Below, piece by piece: positions 37,626-47,633 of a DNA stretch of 64,000 nt. Within the stretch, counting starts at the first letter, position 1. Each line of letters starts with the position of its first letter. Location of the stretch: contig NZ_JAJAVD010000001.1 of the NCBI RefSeq assembly GCF_020532705.1, positions 682,001-746,000 of the forward strand, read 5' to 3'. Under the pieces are notes generated by a model that worked only from the letters and a program-made list of their open reading frames with translations, searched no databases and was not told where the DNA came from. Source of the DNA: Methylobacillus caricis (GTDB lineage Bacteria > Pseudomonadota > Gammaproteobacteria > Burkholderiales > Methylophilaceae). The translations under genes and the position numbers were made by a program.

Positions 37626-37697
37626 TAAATGGGCTCAGGGGAAAGTTGACGTCATTTTACAAGTGTTAGGGTAGAAGCGATAGCGTACGGGATAGTA

Positions 37698-38030
37698 TTA
37701 ATGTGGATGTGCCTTGGCACGCAGGGCGGCTGCATATGCGCGTTTTGCCCAGATGGATGCCTGCTCACGGTCTTCCAGCATGTCTGCAGGCGCCTGATAG
37801 TAAGACATTTTAATCTTGCGTCCCTGCTTGAGATATTCAAAGCAGGGCAGATCCAAAGCTTCGAAATGGGGACGACTTTCATCGTCTGCCTTCAGGTATA
37901 GCGTATCCTCAGCCACCAGGCCGAACATGAGGCCGTCATGATAGAGCCCATAGCCGCCGAACATGCGCTTGGCCTGAATGCTGCCGAAATCCCGCAGCAT
38001 TTCTCCTAGATACTCTATAAATTCATTCAT
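37698..38030 (-). CDS. TfoX N-terminal-domain protein
   Basis: This 110-aa protein has only the N-terminal domain of TfoX/Sxy (MLRDFGSIQAKRMFGGYGLY, LYLKADDESRPHFEA, MSYYQAPADML). Full-length TfoX co-activates competence genes with CRP. Single-domain versions are widespread and of unknown role, so competence control should not be assumed. It lies 41 nt downstream of xseA. Confidence 0.88.
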   Translation of the reverse strand: MNEFIEYLGEMLRDFGSIQAKRMFGGYGLYHDGLMFGLVAEDTLYLKADDESRPHFEALDLPCFEYLKQGRKIKMSYYQAPADMLEDREQASIWAKRAYAAALRAKAHPH

Positions 38031-38071
38031 GGGTGCTCTCTTCCATAAGCCTGGTACCGGACAGCTACCGT

Positions 38072-39268
38072 TCAGGATTTGACGGCTTTGATTTCAGCAT
38101 CTGCGCTGCCAGAGCCCAGCTTGAGCCTGACACTGTCTCCTGATGACAGTTGCTTGCTGTCATAGACAAGTTCGCCGCTGGCTTTTTCCACCAAGGCATA
38201 ACCACGCTGCAGTACTGCATTGGGATTGAGATGGGAGAGGTTTTGCTGCAAGCGTAGCCATTGTTGATGCTGTCTCTGCAATTGGCGTTCTATCCCGTGT
38301 TGCAGGCGCAGATGAAGTTGCTGCAGATGGTGACGGCGATGTTCCACCTGCTGCATGGGGGACAGGAGCCGCCGGCTTAAATAGTCCAGGTGCTGGGCAC
38401 GCTGATTCAGTAGGTTGCGTAGCGTGCGTTCCAACCTTTGTGATAGTTGCCCTACGCCTTGCAGGAGTGATATGCGGTCTGGCGTGGTGAGTTCAGCGGC
38501 GGCAGTGGGCGTGGCCGCCCTATGGTCAGCCACAAAGTCGGCAATCGTGAAATCGGTTTCATGGCCAACGGCACTGATCACAGGCAGGCGGCAAGCATGG
38601 ATGGCACGTGCAACCACTTCTTCATTGAATTGCCACAGGTCTTCTATGCTACCGCCGCCGCGGCAGACAATCAGCACATCGCATTCGGCCCTGGCATTGG
38701 CAGTGCGGATGGCATTGGCAATCAGTTCCGCCGCCCCTTTGCCTTGCACCGGGGTGGGGTAGATCACCACATTGACCACAGGCATGCGGCGCTTGAGCGT
38801 CGTGAGCACATCGCGCAAGGCGGCGGCATCTGCCGAAGTCACTATACCGATTTGGCGTGGGTGCAGCGGGATAGGCTGTTTAAACTGGGCGGCAAACAGC
38901 CCTTCCGCCTCCAACTTGGCCTTGAGTTTTTCATAGGCTTCATACAGGGAGCCTAGTCCGGCACGTTGAAGAAACTCTATCGTGAGCTGAAAATCACCGC
39001 GGGCTTCATACAAGGTGACGACGGCGCGTGCTTCTACCTTGTCTCCTTCTTTAGGTATCCAGTCCAGATAGCTATTGCGACCCCGAAACATGACGCAACG
39101 CACTTGTGCTCCCTGGTCTTTCAGGGAGAAGTACCAGTGGCCAGAGGCGGCGCGGGTCAGGTTGGATATTTCTCCACTGATCCAGAACAAGGGGAAGCTG
39201 CGTTCCAGTAATTCTCGCGCCATGCGGTTCAGTTCGCTGACGCTCAATACGCGTTGGGGGTCTGTCAT
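38072..39268 (-). CDS. xseA: Exodeoxyribonuclease VII large subunit
   Basis: 398 aa. An N-terminal OB fold (LFWISGEISNLTRAASGHWYF) binds single-stranded DNA. The nuclease core holds PTPVQGKGA, RGGGSIEDLWQFNEE, and VGHETDFTIADFVADHRAATPT. A long coiled coil follows (QHLDYLSRRLL, HHLQQLHLRLQH) and binds XseB. The 398-aa length is somewhat under the E. coli protein (456). xseB is not in the window. It is divergent from dsbB. Confidence 0.94.
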   Translation of the reverse strand: MTDPQRVLSVSELNRMARELLERSFPLFWISGEISNLTRAASGHWYFSLKDQGAQVRCVMFRGRNSYLDWIPKEGDKVEARAVVTLYEARGDFQLTIEFLQRAGLGSLYEAYEKLKAKLEAEGLFAAQFKQPIPLHPRQIGIVTSADAAALRDVLTTLKRRMPVVNVVIYPTPVQGKGAAELIANAIRTANARAECDVLIVCRGGGSIEDLWQFNEEVVARAIHACRLPVISAVGHETDFTIADFVADHRAATPTAAAELTTPDRISLLQGVGQLSQRLERTLRNLLNQRAQHLDYLSRRLLSPMQQVEHRRHHLQQLHLRLQHGIERQLQRQHQQWLRLQQNLSHLNPNAVLQRGYALVEKASGELVYDSKQLSSGDSVRLKLGSGSADAEIKAVKS

Positions 39269-39376
39269 GCCTGTATTTTTGCCTGCTCACTGATTATTAA
39301 GGTCTGCAAAATAGTGTGATCAGGCGCTATCCGTTACAATTGCGAGTGTTTAATTATAAGCGCTGGGACTATTACC

Positions 39377-39880
39377 ATGTTCAATAAACTGTTTGCCGGC
39401 AGAAGCGGCTATTTGCTGGGCTTCCTCATCAGCTTCGGCCTGGTCGGCTTTGCTCTTTTTATTCAACAGAAGCACAACCTTGAGCCATGTCCCCTGTGCA
39501 TTTCCCAGCGTATAGCCTTTATGGGGCTGGGCATCTTGTTCCTGATTGCCGCCTTGCATAATCCTGGCGCAACCGGGCGTAAGGTCTATGGCCTGTTACA
39601 TGTGCTTGCAGCTGTCACAGGCATCGGTATTGCAGCGCGCCATGCCTGGATCCAGGCCAACCCAGACAAAGTGATGGCTGAATGCGGGGCTGGCTTTGAC
39701 TACATCATGGAGACTTTCCCACTGAAAAAGGCGCTGGACCTGATTTTCAAGGGGACTGGCGAGTGTTCTGCCATAGACTGGACACTGTTTGGTTTAACCA
39801 TTCCCCAGCTTTCGCTGATTGCATTTGCTGGCCTCGCTTTGTTTGCCATCCTCTTGGCCTTCCTTAAAAGCAAGGCTTGA
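39377..39880 (+). CDS. dsbB: Disulfide bond formation protein B
   Basis: This 167-aa inner-membrane protein with four helices passes electrons from DsbA to quinone. Both redox pairs are present: C38/C41 in LEPCPLCISQR and C103/C130 in the second periplasmic loop. Length and spacing match E. coli DsbB. In this organism it would help form XoxF's vicinal disulfide, among other substrates (inference). Confidence 0.95.
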   Translation: MFNKLFAGRSGYLLGFLISFGLVGFALFIQQKHNLEPCPLCISQRIAFMGLGILFLIAALHNPGATGRKVYGLLHVLAAVTGIGIAARHAWIQANPDKVMAECGAGFDYIMETFPLKKALDLIFKGTGECSAIDWTLFGLTIPQLSLIAFAGLALFAILLAFLKSKA

Positions 39881-39941
39881 ATGATTGGCCTCGCATGGTT
39901 TCTTTGATGCGATCGCCCTATAGAACATGAATGAGAATTGA

Positions 39942-40829
39942 ATGTATAAGACACTGGATGATTTTGTAGGCAACACCCCCCTGGTCAAACTGCAGCGCAT
40001 GGGCGGCACTAGCAGCAATACCATACTGCTCAAACTGGAAGGCAATAATCCGGCTGGATCGGTCAAGGACAGGCCTGCGCTTTCCATGATCAGGCGTGCA
40101 GAAGAGCGGGGCGATATCCAGCCTGGCGACACCCTGATTGAGGCGACTTCGGGCAATACCGGTATTGCCCTGGCCATGGCCGCCGCCATGCGTGGGTACA
40201 AAATGGTGCTGGTCATGCCTGACAACCAGAGTGTTGAGCGACGCCAGGCCATGAAAGCTTTTGGCGCCGAGCTGGTGCTGACACCACGGGATGGCAGCAT
40301 GGAGCTGGCGCGTGATGTTGCCCTCAAGCTGCAGGCCGAAGGGGAGGGCATAGTGCTGGACCAGTTCGGCAACCAGGATAATCCATTGGCGCACTATGAG
40401 GGTACCGGCCCCGAAATCTGGAGGGATACAGCAGGCAAGGTCACTCATTTTGTTTCAAGCATGGGTACGACCGGTACCATCATGGGCACGTCGCGCTATC
40501 TCAAGGAGCAAAATCCTGATATCCGTATCGTAGGGGTACAGCCTGAAGAAGGTGCACAAATTCCTGGCATCCGTAAATGGCCAGAGGAATATTTGCCTAC
40601 CATTTATGATGCAAGCCGTGTGGATGAATTGATCTATGTCAGTCAGCAGGACGCCGAGAAAACCACACGCAAGCTGGCCCAGCAGGAAGGCATTTTTGCC
40701 GGTATTTCTTCTGGGGGCGCGTTATATGCCGCCCTGCAGTTATCCAAGAAGCTGGAGAATGCCGTGATTGTTTCCATTGTGTGCGATCGTGGCGACCGCT
40801 ATCTTTCCACCGGGGTTTTCCCTGGGTAG
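39942..40829 (+). CDS. cysM: Cysteine synthase B
   Basis: This 295-aa PLP enzyme makes cysteine (or S-sulfocysteine from thiosulfate) from O-acetylserine. The PLP-binding Lys is K42 (NPAGSVKDRPA), the substrate loop is TSGNTGIALAMA, and the phosphate loop is SSMGTTGTIMGTS. Length and ending (YLSTGVFPG) fit CysM rather than CysK, which is longer. The ydbH frame overlaps or follows its 3' end. Confidence 0.92.
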   Translation: MYKTLDDFVGNTPLVKLQRMGGTSSNTILLKLEGNNPAGSVKDRPALSMIRRAEERGDIQPGDTLIEATSGNTGIALAMAAAMRGYKMVLVMPDNQSVERRQAMKAFGAELVLTPRDGSMELARDVALKLQAEGEGIVLDQFGNQDNPLAHYEGTGPEIWRDTAGKVTHFVSSMGTTGTIMGTSRYLKEQNPDIRIVGVQPEEGAQIPGIRKWPEEYLPTIYDASRVDELIYVSQQDAEKTTRKLAQQEGIFAGISSGGALYAALQLSKKLENAVIVSIVCDRGDRYLSTGVFPG

Positions 40830-40857
40830 TCCAGTCATTCATGATATATCCGGTCTG

Positions 40858-42693
40858 GTGTTTCACCAGGCCTTTCCAGCCTGCCGCAGCAAGAACCCCT
40901 TCTTCCACCTCTTGGTCCTGATCATTGTTTGCTGGGTATCAGCATTGCAGGCTACCTCGGCTCATGCCATCAGCTCCATCAGTATCGAAGCCGATAGCAT
41001 AGAGTCGGAGGTAGGCAGTATGCGGCAGCTTAAAGCCCAGTTCGATCTTGATGGGAAAGTCAGTGTGCAAGGCCAGCTCAAGGCCAGGGATGATCTCCAG
41101 TGGAGTGATACAAGCCTGGAATGTGCCCGGCTGATCAATCCTCAACGTGGGCACTGGCGCTGCCAGGAGGGAAAGCTTGTTGGTCATAACATGCAACTGC
41201 CGTTTTCGCTTGATCTGACACAAACCAATACAGGCAGCGGTCAGCGCTATGCTGTGCAACTGGATCTGAAGGAAGCATCCTTCAGTGACGCTGCAGGACT
41301 GCGTGCCGGAGAAAAGCTTACAGCCACTCTGGCGCTGGAGGCGGTACAGAATCATCGGGGATGGCAGTGGCAGGCCAGGCTGGATTGGAAAAGCGGGGAG
41401 CTCTTTTGGCAGCCGTTGTATTTTGCCGAAGGGGGGCACCGGCTGGTGGCCAGTGGGAGTTGGGGTAATGGCACGCTGACCGTCAGCCAGGCTGATTTGC
41501 TCTTGGACAAAGTCGGCCAGGCCAGTATAGGCGGGCAATGGGTCAATGGCAGTCTGGATGGCTTGCATCTGGATGCTGCGGACCTGGATATTGCGACGCT
41601 CTATCCATTGTTGTTGCAGCCAATGCTGCAGGGTACGTCATTGGATAAGCTGGAGCTCGAAGGGCGTGCCAGACTGAAACTCAAGGTGGAGCATGGGGAA
41701 GTGCGTTCTTTTCTGCTGGATTTGAAGAATGCTGATATCGAGGACCAGGATGGCCGCTTTGCCTTGTATCAAATCAATACCCGTATTCCGTGGTCTTATG
41801 AGGACCCACAGGTGATGCAGTTTTCATATGAAAGCGGCCATTTGCTGAAAATTCCGCTGGGACAGGCCAGTATCATGGCGGATATCAACCGTTATTCAGT
41901 GACTACTTCCCAGCTCTATCTGCCCATCTTGGATGGAGCACTCAGCCTGACTGATGTGTCCGCAGCCCGTGTTGGTGGCAGTTGGCACTGGCATTTGCGT
42001 GCCAACCTGGTGCCTATCTCCATGCCTGAACTGAGCCAGGCACTTGGCTGGCCGCGCATGGAGGGGAAGGTGGCAGCTGCCATCCCTATGGTGACTTATA
42101 GTGGAGGCAACCTGGTCGCGGATGGTGATCTGCTGTTCCAGCTGTTCAACGGCGACATTTCTGTGAGCGGGCTGAACATGCAAACCCCTCTGGGGCTGGC
42201 TCCCAGGCTCAATGCCCACGTGGCCATGCGCCATCTTGACCTGGGGGACATTACCCGAACTTTCTCTTTTGGCGCGATCGAAGGCAAGCTGGATGGCGAT
42301 GTAAGAAACCTGGAGCTATCCAATTGGCAACCGGTAAAGTTTGATGCCAGCTTGCGCAGCAGTCCCGGCAGTTATCGCAAGAAAATCTCGCAACGCGCGG
42401 TGGAGAATATTACGGCGCTGGGCGGAGCAGGGGCTGCCGCTGCCATACAGCGTAGCGTGTTGCGTTTTTTCAGTGAGTTTAATTACAAGGAAATCGGCTG
42501 GAATTGCCAATTACGCAACGATGTCTGCCAGATGAGCGGGGTGGAATACACGCCACAAGGTTATGTGATCGTGAAGGGAAGCGGTATTCCGGCGATTACG
42601 GTCATGGGCTATAACCACAATGTGGGCTGGAGTGACCTGCTTGCACGTCTCAAGCGCGTGACCGAGGGCAACAGTACACCTGTTATTCAATAA
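40858..42693 (+). CDS. ydbH: YdbH-family intermembrane lipid-bridge protein
   Basis: About 611 aa with an inferred GTG start at 40858; the frame is open back to ATG 40768 inside cysM. A single N-terminal membrane anchor (FFHLLVLIIVCWVSALQA) is followed by a long beta-rich AsmA-like periplasmic groove and the C-terminal YdbH domain (SFGAIEGKLDGDV, and ENITALGGAGAAAAIQRSVL near residue 525). E. coli YdbH forms a bridge with lipoprotein YnbE that carries phospholipid to the outer membrane. Both partners follow here. It is shorter than E. coli YdbH (about 880 aa). Confidence 0.85.
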   Translation: MFHQAFPACRSKNPFFHLLVLIIVCWVSALQATSAHAISSISIEADSIESEVGSMRQLKAQFDLDGKVSVQGQLKARDDLQWSDTSLECARLINPQRGHWRCQEGKLVGHNMQLPFSLDLTQTNTGSGQRYAVQLDLKEASFSDAAGLRAGEKLTATLALEAVQNHRGWQWQARLDWKSGELFWQPLYFAEGGHRLVASGSWGNGTLTVSQADLLLDKVGQASIGGQWVNGSLDGLHLDAADLDIATLYPLLLQPMLQGTSLDKLELEGRARLKLKVEHGEVRSFLLDLKNADIEDQDGRFALYQINTRIPWSYEDPQVMQFSYESGHLLKIPLGQASIMADINRYSVTTSQLYLPILDGALSLTDVSAARVGGSWHWHLRANLVPISMPELSQALGWPRMEGKVAAAIPMVTYSGGNLVADGDLLFQLFNGDISVSGLNMQTPLGLAPRLNAHVAMRHLDLGDITRTFSFGAIEGKLDGDVRNLELSNWQPVKFDASLRSSPGSYRKKISQRAVENITALGGAGAAAAIQRSVLRFFSEFNYKEIGWNCQLRNDVCQMSGVEYTPQGYVIVKGSGIPAITVMGYNHNVGWSDLLARLKRVTEGNSTPVIQ

Positions 42694-42834
42694 TGATCCA
42701 GCCAGCGCCTTGCAGCATAATTGCCAGGCTGTTTTGTAGCCTGCCTGCCTGCCCCATCCTGAGTTACAATCACTTCCTCATATGGAAAAACTGTTTGCGG
42801 GCCACAATCACGCTAAATATTAAAGGGCAATTGA

Positions 42835-43029
42835 ATGCTGAGAACATGGTTCTGGGCAGCACCGCTGGCGCTGCTGTTAACACTATCGGCCTGTGTCACC
42901 ATCAATATCTATTTTCCCGCTGCCGCTGCGGAAAAAGCTGCCGACCGGATTATTGACGATGTCTGGCAGCTCAAGGAAAAAACGGATGGCAAGGCTGCAC
43001 CCTCCGACAGCCAACAAGAGGTAAGGTAA
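42835..43029 (+). CDS. ynbE: YnbE-like outer-membrane lipoprotein
   Basis: This 64-aa lipoprotein has a lipobox (LTLSAC) and then the conserved YnbE strand CVTINIYFPAAAAEKAADRI, with residues ending in a DDVWQL helix. In E. coli, YnbE stacks on the C-terminal end of YdbH at the outer membrane. It sits between ydbH and ydbL; its stop directly precedes the ydbL ATG. Confidence 0.9.
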   Translation: MLRTWFWAAPLALLLTLSACVTINIYFPAAAAEKAADRIIDDVWQLKEKTDGKAAPSDSQQEVR

Positions 43030-43446
43030 ATGAAAAAATTAATTGTATTCAGCATGTTGATGGCCGGCCTGATGATTGCGCCCCTGGTAAATGCGGCGGC
43101 TGATCTTGAGATAAACACCCCGGCTATTTCCACCATCAAGAACAGTATGCAGGCGCGGCATGGGCAGCTGGCCGGGTTTTATGCCAGCGGAGCGGTTGGT
43201 TTCACGCGAGATGGCCTAGTGGCAGTCCGTGATGCCAATGCAGTACCGTTGGCACAGCGCCAGAGCCTCAATTCGCTGGTCGCTGCGGAAAACAATGACC
43301 GCAATGCGCTGTACAAGGAAATTGCCAGCGGCAACGGCCATCCCGAATGGGAGTCAGAGGTGCGCAGTACTTTCGCCCAGCGCTGGATCCAGAAAGCCCA
43401 AGGCGGTTGGTATTATCAGGATGGTGGCGGTTGGGTGAAGAAGTAA
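43030..43446 (+). CDS. ydbL: YdbL (DUF1318) periplasmic protein
   Basis: This 138-aa exported protein has a signal peptide (IVFSMLMAGLMIAPLVNA) and the DUF1318 core (IKNSMQARHGQLAGFYASGAVGF split by short loops, then LVAAENNDRNALYKEIA and FAQRWIQKAQGGWY). E. coli YdbL modulates YdbH-YnbE assembly. It has zero spacing to ynbE, completing a canonical three-gene operon. Confidence 0.92.
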   Translation: MKKLIVFSMLMAGLMIAPLVNAAADLEINTPAISTIKNSMQARHGQLAGFYASGAVGFTRDGLVAVRDANAVPLAQRQSLNSLVAAENNDRNALYKEIASGNGHPEWESEVRSTFAQRWIQKAQGGWYYQDGGGWVKK

Positions 43447-43478
43447 CAATTTAAGACTTAGTTAAACGACGCAACGAC

Positions 43479-44255
43479 ATGACGCCTACGCTTATATTCG
43501 ATATTGAAACCATCCCTGATACCGATGGCTTGCGCAAGCTATACAGCCTGCCGCCAGAGACCACGGATGAGGATGTGGCGCGCGTGGCATTTCACAAGCG
43601 CCGCCAGCAGAATGGCAGCGAGTTTCTGCCCCTGCACCAGCATCGGGTGGTGGCCATTTCCTGTGCATTGCGGGAGGGCGATAGTTTTCGCGTATGGACA
43701 TTGGGAGCTGCAGATGCTCCCGAACATGAGATCATCCAGCGTTTTTATGACGGCATAGAGAAGTACACACCGAACCTGGTGTCCTGGAATGGCAGTGGAT
43801 TTGACCTGCCGGTATTGCATTACCGTGGCCTGGTGCATGGCATTGCGGCACCACGCTACTGGGATATGGGCGACGATGACCGTGAATTCAAATGGAATAA
43901 TTACATCAGCCGCTACCATACACGCCATCTGGACCTGATGGACTTGTTGGCAATGTTCAATGGCCGTGCGAACGCGCCCCTGGATGACCTGGCGCAGCTA
44001 TGCGGTTTCCCCGGCAAGTTGGGCATGGATGGCAGCAAGGTCTGGGATGCTTATGTGAATGGTGAAATTAACGCAATCCGTGACTATTGCGAAACTGATG
44101 TGGCAAACACCTATCTGGTGTTTCTGCGCTTCCAGTTAATGCGCGGCGCATTGGATCAGGCCGCTTATGCCAGTGAAATCCAGCTAGTGCGCGATACCCT
44201 GGCAGGCTACCCAGGCCGCCATTGGCAGGAATTCTTACAACACTGGAACCACTGA
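43479..44255 (+). CDS. PolB-like 3'-5' exonuclease (DNA_pol_B_exo2)
   Basis: This 258-aa DEDD-fold nuclease has Exo I FDIETIP (D8, E10), Exo II WNGSGFDLPVL near residue 103, and Exo III YCETDVANTYLVF near 205. It resembles the proofreading domain of B-family polymerases without a polymerase. Proteins of this family (PF10108) are mostly uncharacterised. It lies 32 nt after ydbL and just before rlmD. Confidence 0.9.
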   Translation: MTPTLIFDIETIPDTDGLRKLYSLPPETTDEDVARVAFHKRRQQNGSEFLPLHQHRVVAISCALREGDSFRVWTLGAADAPEHEIIQRFYDGIEKYTPNLVSWNGSGFDLPVLHYRGLVHGIAAPRYWDMGDDDREFKWNNYISRYHTRHLDLMDLLAMFNGRANAPLDDLAQLCGFPGKLGMDGSKVWDAYVNGEINAIRDYCETDVANTYLVFLRFQLMRGALDQAAYASEIQLVRDTLAGYPGRHWQEFLQHWNH

Positions 44256-44316
44256 ACCAGCAGCGTACGTGATGTACCTGCTGTATTGATATCTTAAAGT
44301 TTTCTCGAATCAACGC

Positions 44317-45651
44317 ATGAACAATCCTATTGCTCTTATTGAATCCCTGGACCAGGAGGGTCGCGGTGTCGCCCATGTGGACGGCAAGACTATCTTCATT
44401 GACGGCGCCCTGCCGGGGGAACGTGTCACCTTCAAGTCCCATCGACGTAAATCCAGCTATGAAGTGGCAGATGCGGTCGATATCCTGCAGGCCTCCCATT
44501 TGCGGCTTACACCGGCTTGTTCGCATTTTGGCGTCTGTGGCGGATGTGCCATCCAGCATCTTGAATTGTCCGGACAGGTGGCGGCCAAGCAACGCATGCT
44601 TGAGGATAATCTCTGGCATATAGGCAAGACTAATGCGGAACGTATGTTGCCCGCCATTTATGGTCCTGCCTGGGGATATCGGCACAAGGCCAGGCTGCGC
44701 GTGCGTTATGTCGCCAAAAAGGGCGGGGTACTGGTCGGGTTCAACGAGAAAAACAGCAGCTTTGTCGCAGATATGGACAGCTGCAAGGTGCTGCCACAGA
44801 AAATTTCCGACCTGATTGTGCCCTTGCAGCACTTGGTAGGACAGCTCAGTATCCGCGAGCGTATTCCACAGATCGAGGTGGCGGTGGGCGAGCAGGCAAC
44901 GGTGTTGGTGCTGCGCATACTTGAGCCGTTGCAACCTCAGGACACGCCTGTCATCAGGGCATTTGCCGACAAGTATGAAGTCCAGATATGGACCCAGAGC
45001 AAGGGACCGGATACCGTGCAGCCGTTCTATCCCCCGGATGGCCCTGGCCTGAGTTATTCATTGCCCGAGTTTGACCTGGTCTATCCGTTCAAGCCCACCG
45101 AGTTCACCCAGGTGAACCCGCATATCAACCGCGTCATGCTGCGGCGTGCCATGCAACTGCTGGCACCACAGGCTGGAGAGCGGATCGCCGATTTCTTCTG
45201 TGGCCTAGGCAACTTCACCTTGCCGATTGCGCGTAGCGGCGCTTCGGTGTTTGGCATGGAAGGCTCGGCTGCGCTGGTGGCACGCGCCCATGAGAGTGCC
45301 GCCCTGAATGGCTTGCAGGAGCAGGTGGATTTCCAGGAGGCAGACTTGTTCAAAATGACGCCGGAGGCCCTGCAATCGCTGGGGCATTTCGACAAATGGC
45401 TGATAGACCCGCCGCGCGATGGCGCCCTGGAGCTGGTGAAATCCCTGCCGGATGTGGATGATCCTGCCGCTGAAACTGCTCATGCGCCGCAACGCATTGT
45501 CTATGTATCCTGCAATCCTGCCACCCTGGCGCGGGATGCTGGCATGCTGGTGCATGCAAAGGGATACCGTATGCTGGCGGGTGGTGTCATCAATATGTTC
45601 CCGCATACGTCGCATGTAGAGTCTATTGCGATTTTTGAGAAAACCGCATAA
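44317..45651 (+). CDS. rlmD: 23S rRNA (uracil-1939-C5)-methyltransferase
   Basis: 444 aa. A TRAM domain at the N terminus is followed by a [4Fe-4S] Cys cluster ([15 protein letters not shown]). The SAM-binding methyltransferase region holds [13 protein letters not shown], and the catalytic Cys lies in [13 protein letters not shown]. It methylates U1939 of 23S rRNA. Its stop overlaps the ATG of the next gene by one base (TAATG). Confidence 0.95.
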   Translation: MNNPIALIESLDQEGRGVAHVDGKTIFIDGALPGERVTFKSHRRKSSYEVADAVDILQASHLRLTPACSHFGVCGGCAIQHLELSGQVAAKQRMLEDNLWHIGKTNAERMLPAIYGPAWGYRHKARLRVRYVAKKGGVLVGFNEKNSSFVADMDSCKVLPQKISDLIVPLQHLVGQLSIRERIPQIEVAVGEQATVLVLRILEPLQPQDTPVIRAFADKYEVQIWTQSKGPDTVQPFYPPDGPGLSYSLPEFDLVYPFKPTEFTQVNPHINRVMLRRAMQLLAPQAGERIADFFCGLGNFTLPIARSGASVFGMEGSAALVARAHESAALNGLQEQVDFQEADLFKMTPEALQSLGHFDKWLIDPPRDGALELVKSLPDVDDPAAETAHAPQRIVYVSCNPATLARDAGMLVHAKGYRMLAGGVINMFPHTSHVESIAIFEKTA

Positions 45652-47144
45652 TGAAAATCGGCCTGGTGGCTCGCCTGCTGGCATTGACCGCTCTTGCAGT
45701 GGTTTTGCTGCTCATGCTTGATGCATGCAGCCGTACAGGCAGTCATGATGATATCCGCAGTGCAGTCAGCCAGTTACCGCAGACGCTCGATCCACGATAT
45801 GCGACGGATGCATCCTCTGCGCGGGTCAACCGCTTGTTGTATCGATCACTGGTTGATTTTGATGGACATTACAGGCCCAAGCCCGACCTTGCCACCTGGC
45901 GGGTATTATCACCACGCCTGTTCCGGTTTACCCTGAGGCAGGAAGGCCGCAATTTCCATGACGGCCGCCACCTCACTGCCGAGGATGTGGCAGCAACCTA
46001 TCAATCAGTAAAAGAACTTGCCGACTCTCCCCATGCGGCTGAGTTTGCCAATATCAACAAGATCGAGGTGCGTGATGAAAGCACCCTGGATTTCTTTCTG
46101 CAAGATGCCGATAGCAATTTCCCTTCGCGCCTGGTGATCGGCATCATGCCGGCTGAACTGATTGCCCGCGAACATGATTTTTCCCGTGAGCCTGTTGGCA
46201 GCGGCCCCTTGAAGTTTGTTTCCTGGCGGCGCGATCTCAAGCTGGAGCGCCTGAGCGACCGGCAGCGCTTTTCTTTTGAGGAAATCCGGGATCCTACTGT
46301 GCGGGTACTCAAGCTGGTACGCGGTGAAACCGACATGCTGCAGGGAGACTTGCCGCCGGAGCTTGTCGGCTACCTGAAAAAACAGCCAGCTATTAAGGTG
46401 ACTGAGTCCCGCGGCTCCAATTTTTCCTACTTGGGGGTCAATTTTACCGATCCGCAATTGCAGAATCCGCTGGTGCGACAAGCGCTTGCTCATGCCATCG
46501 ACCGCGAAACCATTATCCGGCACGCCCTGGTCGGCGGTAGCCGCCTGGCTGAAACTATCCTGCCGCCTGAGCACTGGGCTGGCAATCCCGACCTGGAAGC
46601 CTATGCCTACGATCCGCTTTTGGCACGTGACCTGCTGGCGCAGGCTGGTATCAAGCTTCCCTTGAAATTGGTATACAAGACCTCAACTGACGCTCAGCGT
46701 GTGCGTTTAGCCACCATGATGCAGGCACAGATGAAATTAGCCGGGATTGACCTTGAAATTCGCAGCCTGGATTGGGGCACGTTTTTTGAGGATATCAAGC
46801 GCGGTAATTTCCAGCTTTATGGTTTGATGTGGGTCGGCATCAAGACGCCCGAAATTTACCACCTGGCATTTCACTCCAGCTCAATACCTCCCAAGGGGGC
46901 AAACCGCGGTCATTTTGCGGACCGCAAGGTGGACGAAATGATTGCTGTCAGCGACTGGGCTAACGTTGCGAGCCGGGTACATGAACAACTGCCCTATATC
47001 CCGCTCTGGTATGAGGGCCAGTTTGCCGCTGTGCGAAAAAATATTGTCGGCTATGATCTCCGGCCTGATGGAGGCTGGGATGGCCTGACCCAAGTCAAGC
47101 GCAGCAGGATGAAGTCAGTCTTTCCGGGTAAGAACACGCTGTAA
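45651..47144 (+). CDS. Peptide/oligosaccharide ABC substrate-binding lipoprotein (SBP family 5)
   Basis: This 497-aa protein starts with a lipoprotein signal (LLLMLDAC). The DppA/OppA fold follows: LPQTLDPRYATDASSARVNR, the NFHDGRHLTAEDVAATYQS signature, and FSREPVGSGPLKFVSW. Such proteins capture peptides, murein peptides or nickel chelates for import. It is translationally coupled to rlmD. Two matching permease genes lie 850 bases downstream, after an L,D-transpeptidase; no ATPase is found. Confidence 0.9.
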   Translation: MKIGLVARLLALTALAVVLLLMLDACSRTGSHDDIRSAVSQLPQTLDPRYATDASSARVNRLLYRSLVDFDGHYRPKPDLATWRVLSPRLFRFTLRQEGRNFHDGRHLTAEDVAATYQSVKELADSPHAAEFANINKIEVRDESTLDFFLQDADSNFPSRLVIGIMPAELIAREHDFSREPVGSGPLKFVSWRRDLKLERLSDRQRFSFEEIRDPTVRVLKLVRGETDMLQGDLPPELVGYLKKQPAIKVTESRGSNFSYLGVNFTDPQLQNPLVRQALAHAIDRETIIRHALVGGSRLAETILPPEHWAGNPDLEAYAYDPLLARDLLAQAGIKLPLKLVYKTSTDAQRVRLATMMQAQMKLAGIDLEIRSLDWGTFFEDIKRGNFQLYGLMWVGIKTPEIYHLAFHSSSIPPKGANRGHFADRKVDEMIAVSDWANVASRVHEQLPYIPLWYEGQFAAVRKNIVGYDLRPDGGWDGLTQVKRSRMKSVFPGKNTL

Positions 47145-47147
47145 ATC

Positions 47148-47633
47148 ATGACTCTGCATATTGAGATATCTATCCCTCAACAGCGTTTGCGATTGCTGAA
47201 CCAGCAGGACGAATTGCTGCGTGAGTTTGCGGTATCTACCGCCCTCAATGGAGCAGGGGAGCAGAAGAACAGCTATTGCACCCCGCGTGGCCTTCACCTT
47301 GTTCGTGCCAAGATCGGGGCCGGTATGCCCCTGGGTATGGTTTTCCGGGCACGCAGGCCTACAGGTGAAATCTGGACCAGGACGCTCGCTGAGCAACATC
47401 CCGGACGCGACTGGATACTGACCCGCATACTCTGGCTTTCTGGGTGCGAACCAGGTTACAACCGGCTGGGCAATGTAGACAGCATGCAGCGCTATATCTA
47501 TATCCACGGCACACCGGATACCGAGCCCATGGGTGAACCCCAATCCCATGGCTGCATACGTATGCGTAACCGGGATGTGGCAGAGTTGTTTGACATGGTT
47601 GAAGTTGGCATTCAGGTGGATATTACAGGTTAA
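47148..47633 (+). CDS. L,D-transpeptidase (YkuD-domain) protein
   Basis: 161 aa. The YkuD core has HGT (120-122) and the catalytic motif SHGCIRM (143-149, Cys146). These enzymes make 3-3 crosslinks in peptidoglycan or attach lipoproteins to it. No signal peptide is visible: the protein begins MTLHIEISIPQQRLRLL, directly on the first strand. Secretion therefore needs another route, or the enzyme acts on cytoplasmic murein fragments. It starts 3 nt after the binding-protein gene, so the two are co-expressed. Confidence 0.9.
   Translation: MTLHIEISIPQQRLRLLNQQDELLREFAVSTALNGAGEQKNSYCTPRGLHLVRAKIGAGMPLGMVFRARRPTGEIWTRTLAEQHPGRDWILTRILWLSGCEPGYNRLGNVDSMQRYIYIHGTPDTEPMGEPQSHGCIRMRNRDVAELFDMVEVGIQVDITG

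Noticed and set aside
43479-44255. Exonuclease as part of a defence system
   Set aside because: The neighbours are ydbL and rlmD, both housekeeping. PF10108 proteins are widespread without a defence context.
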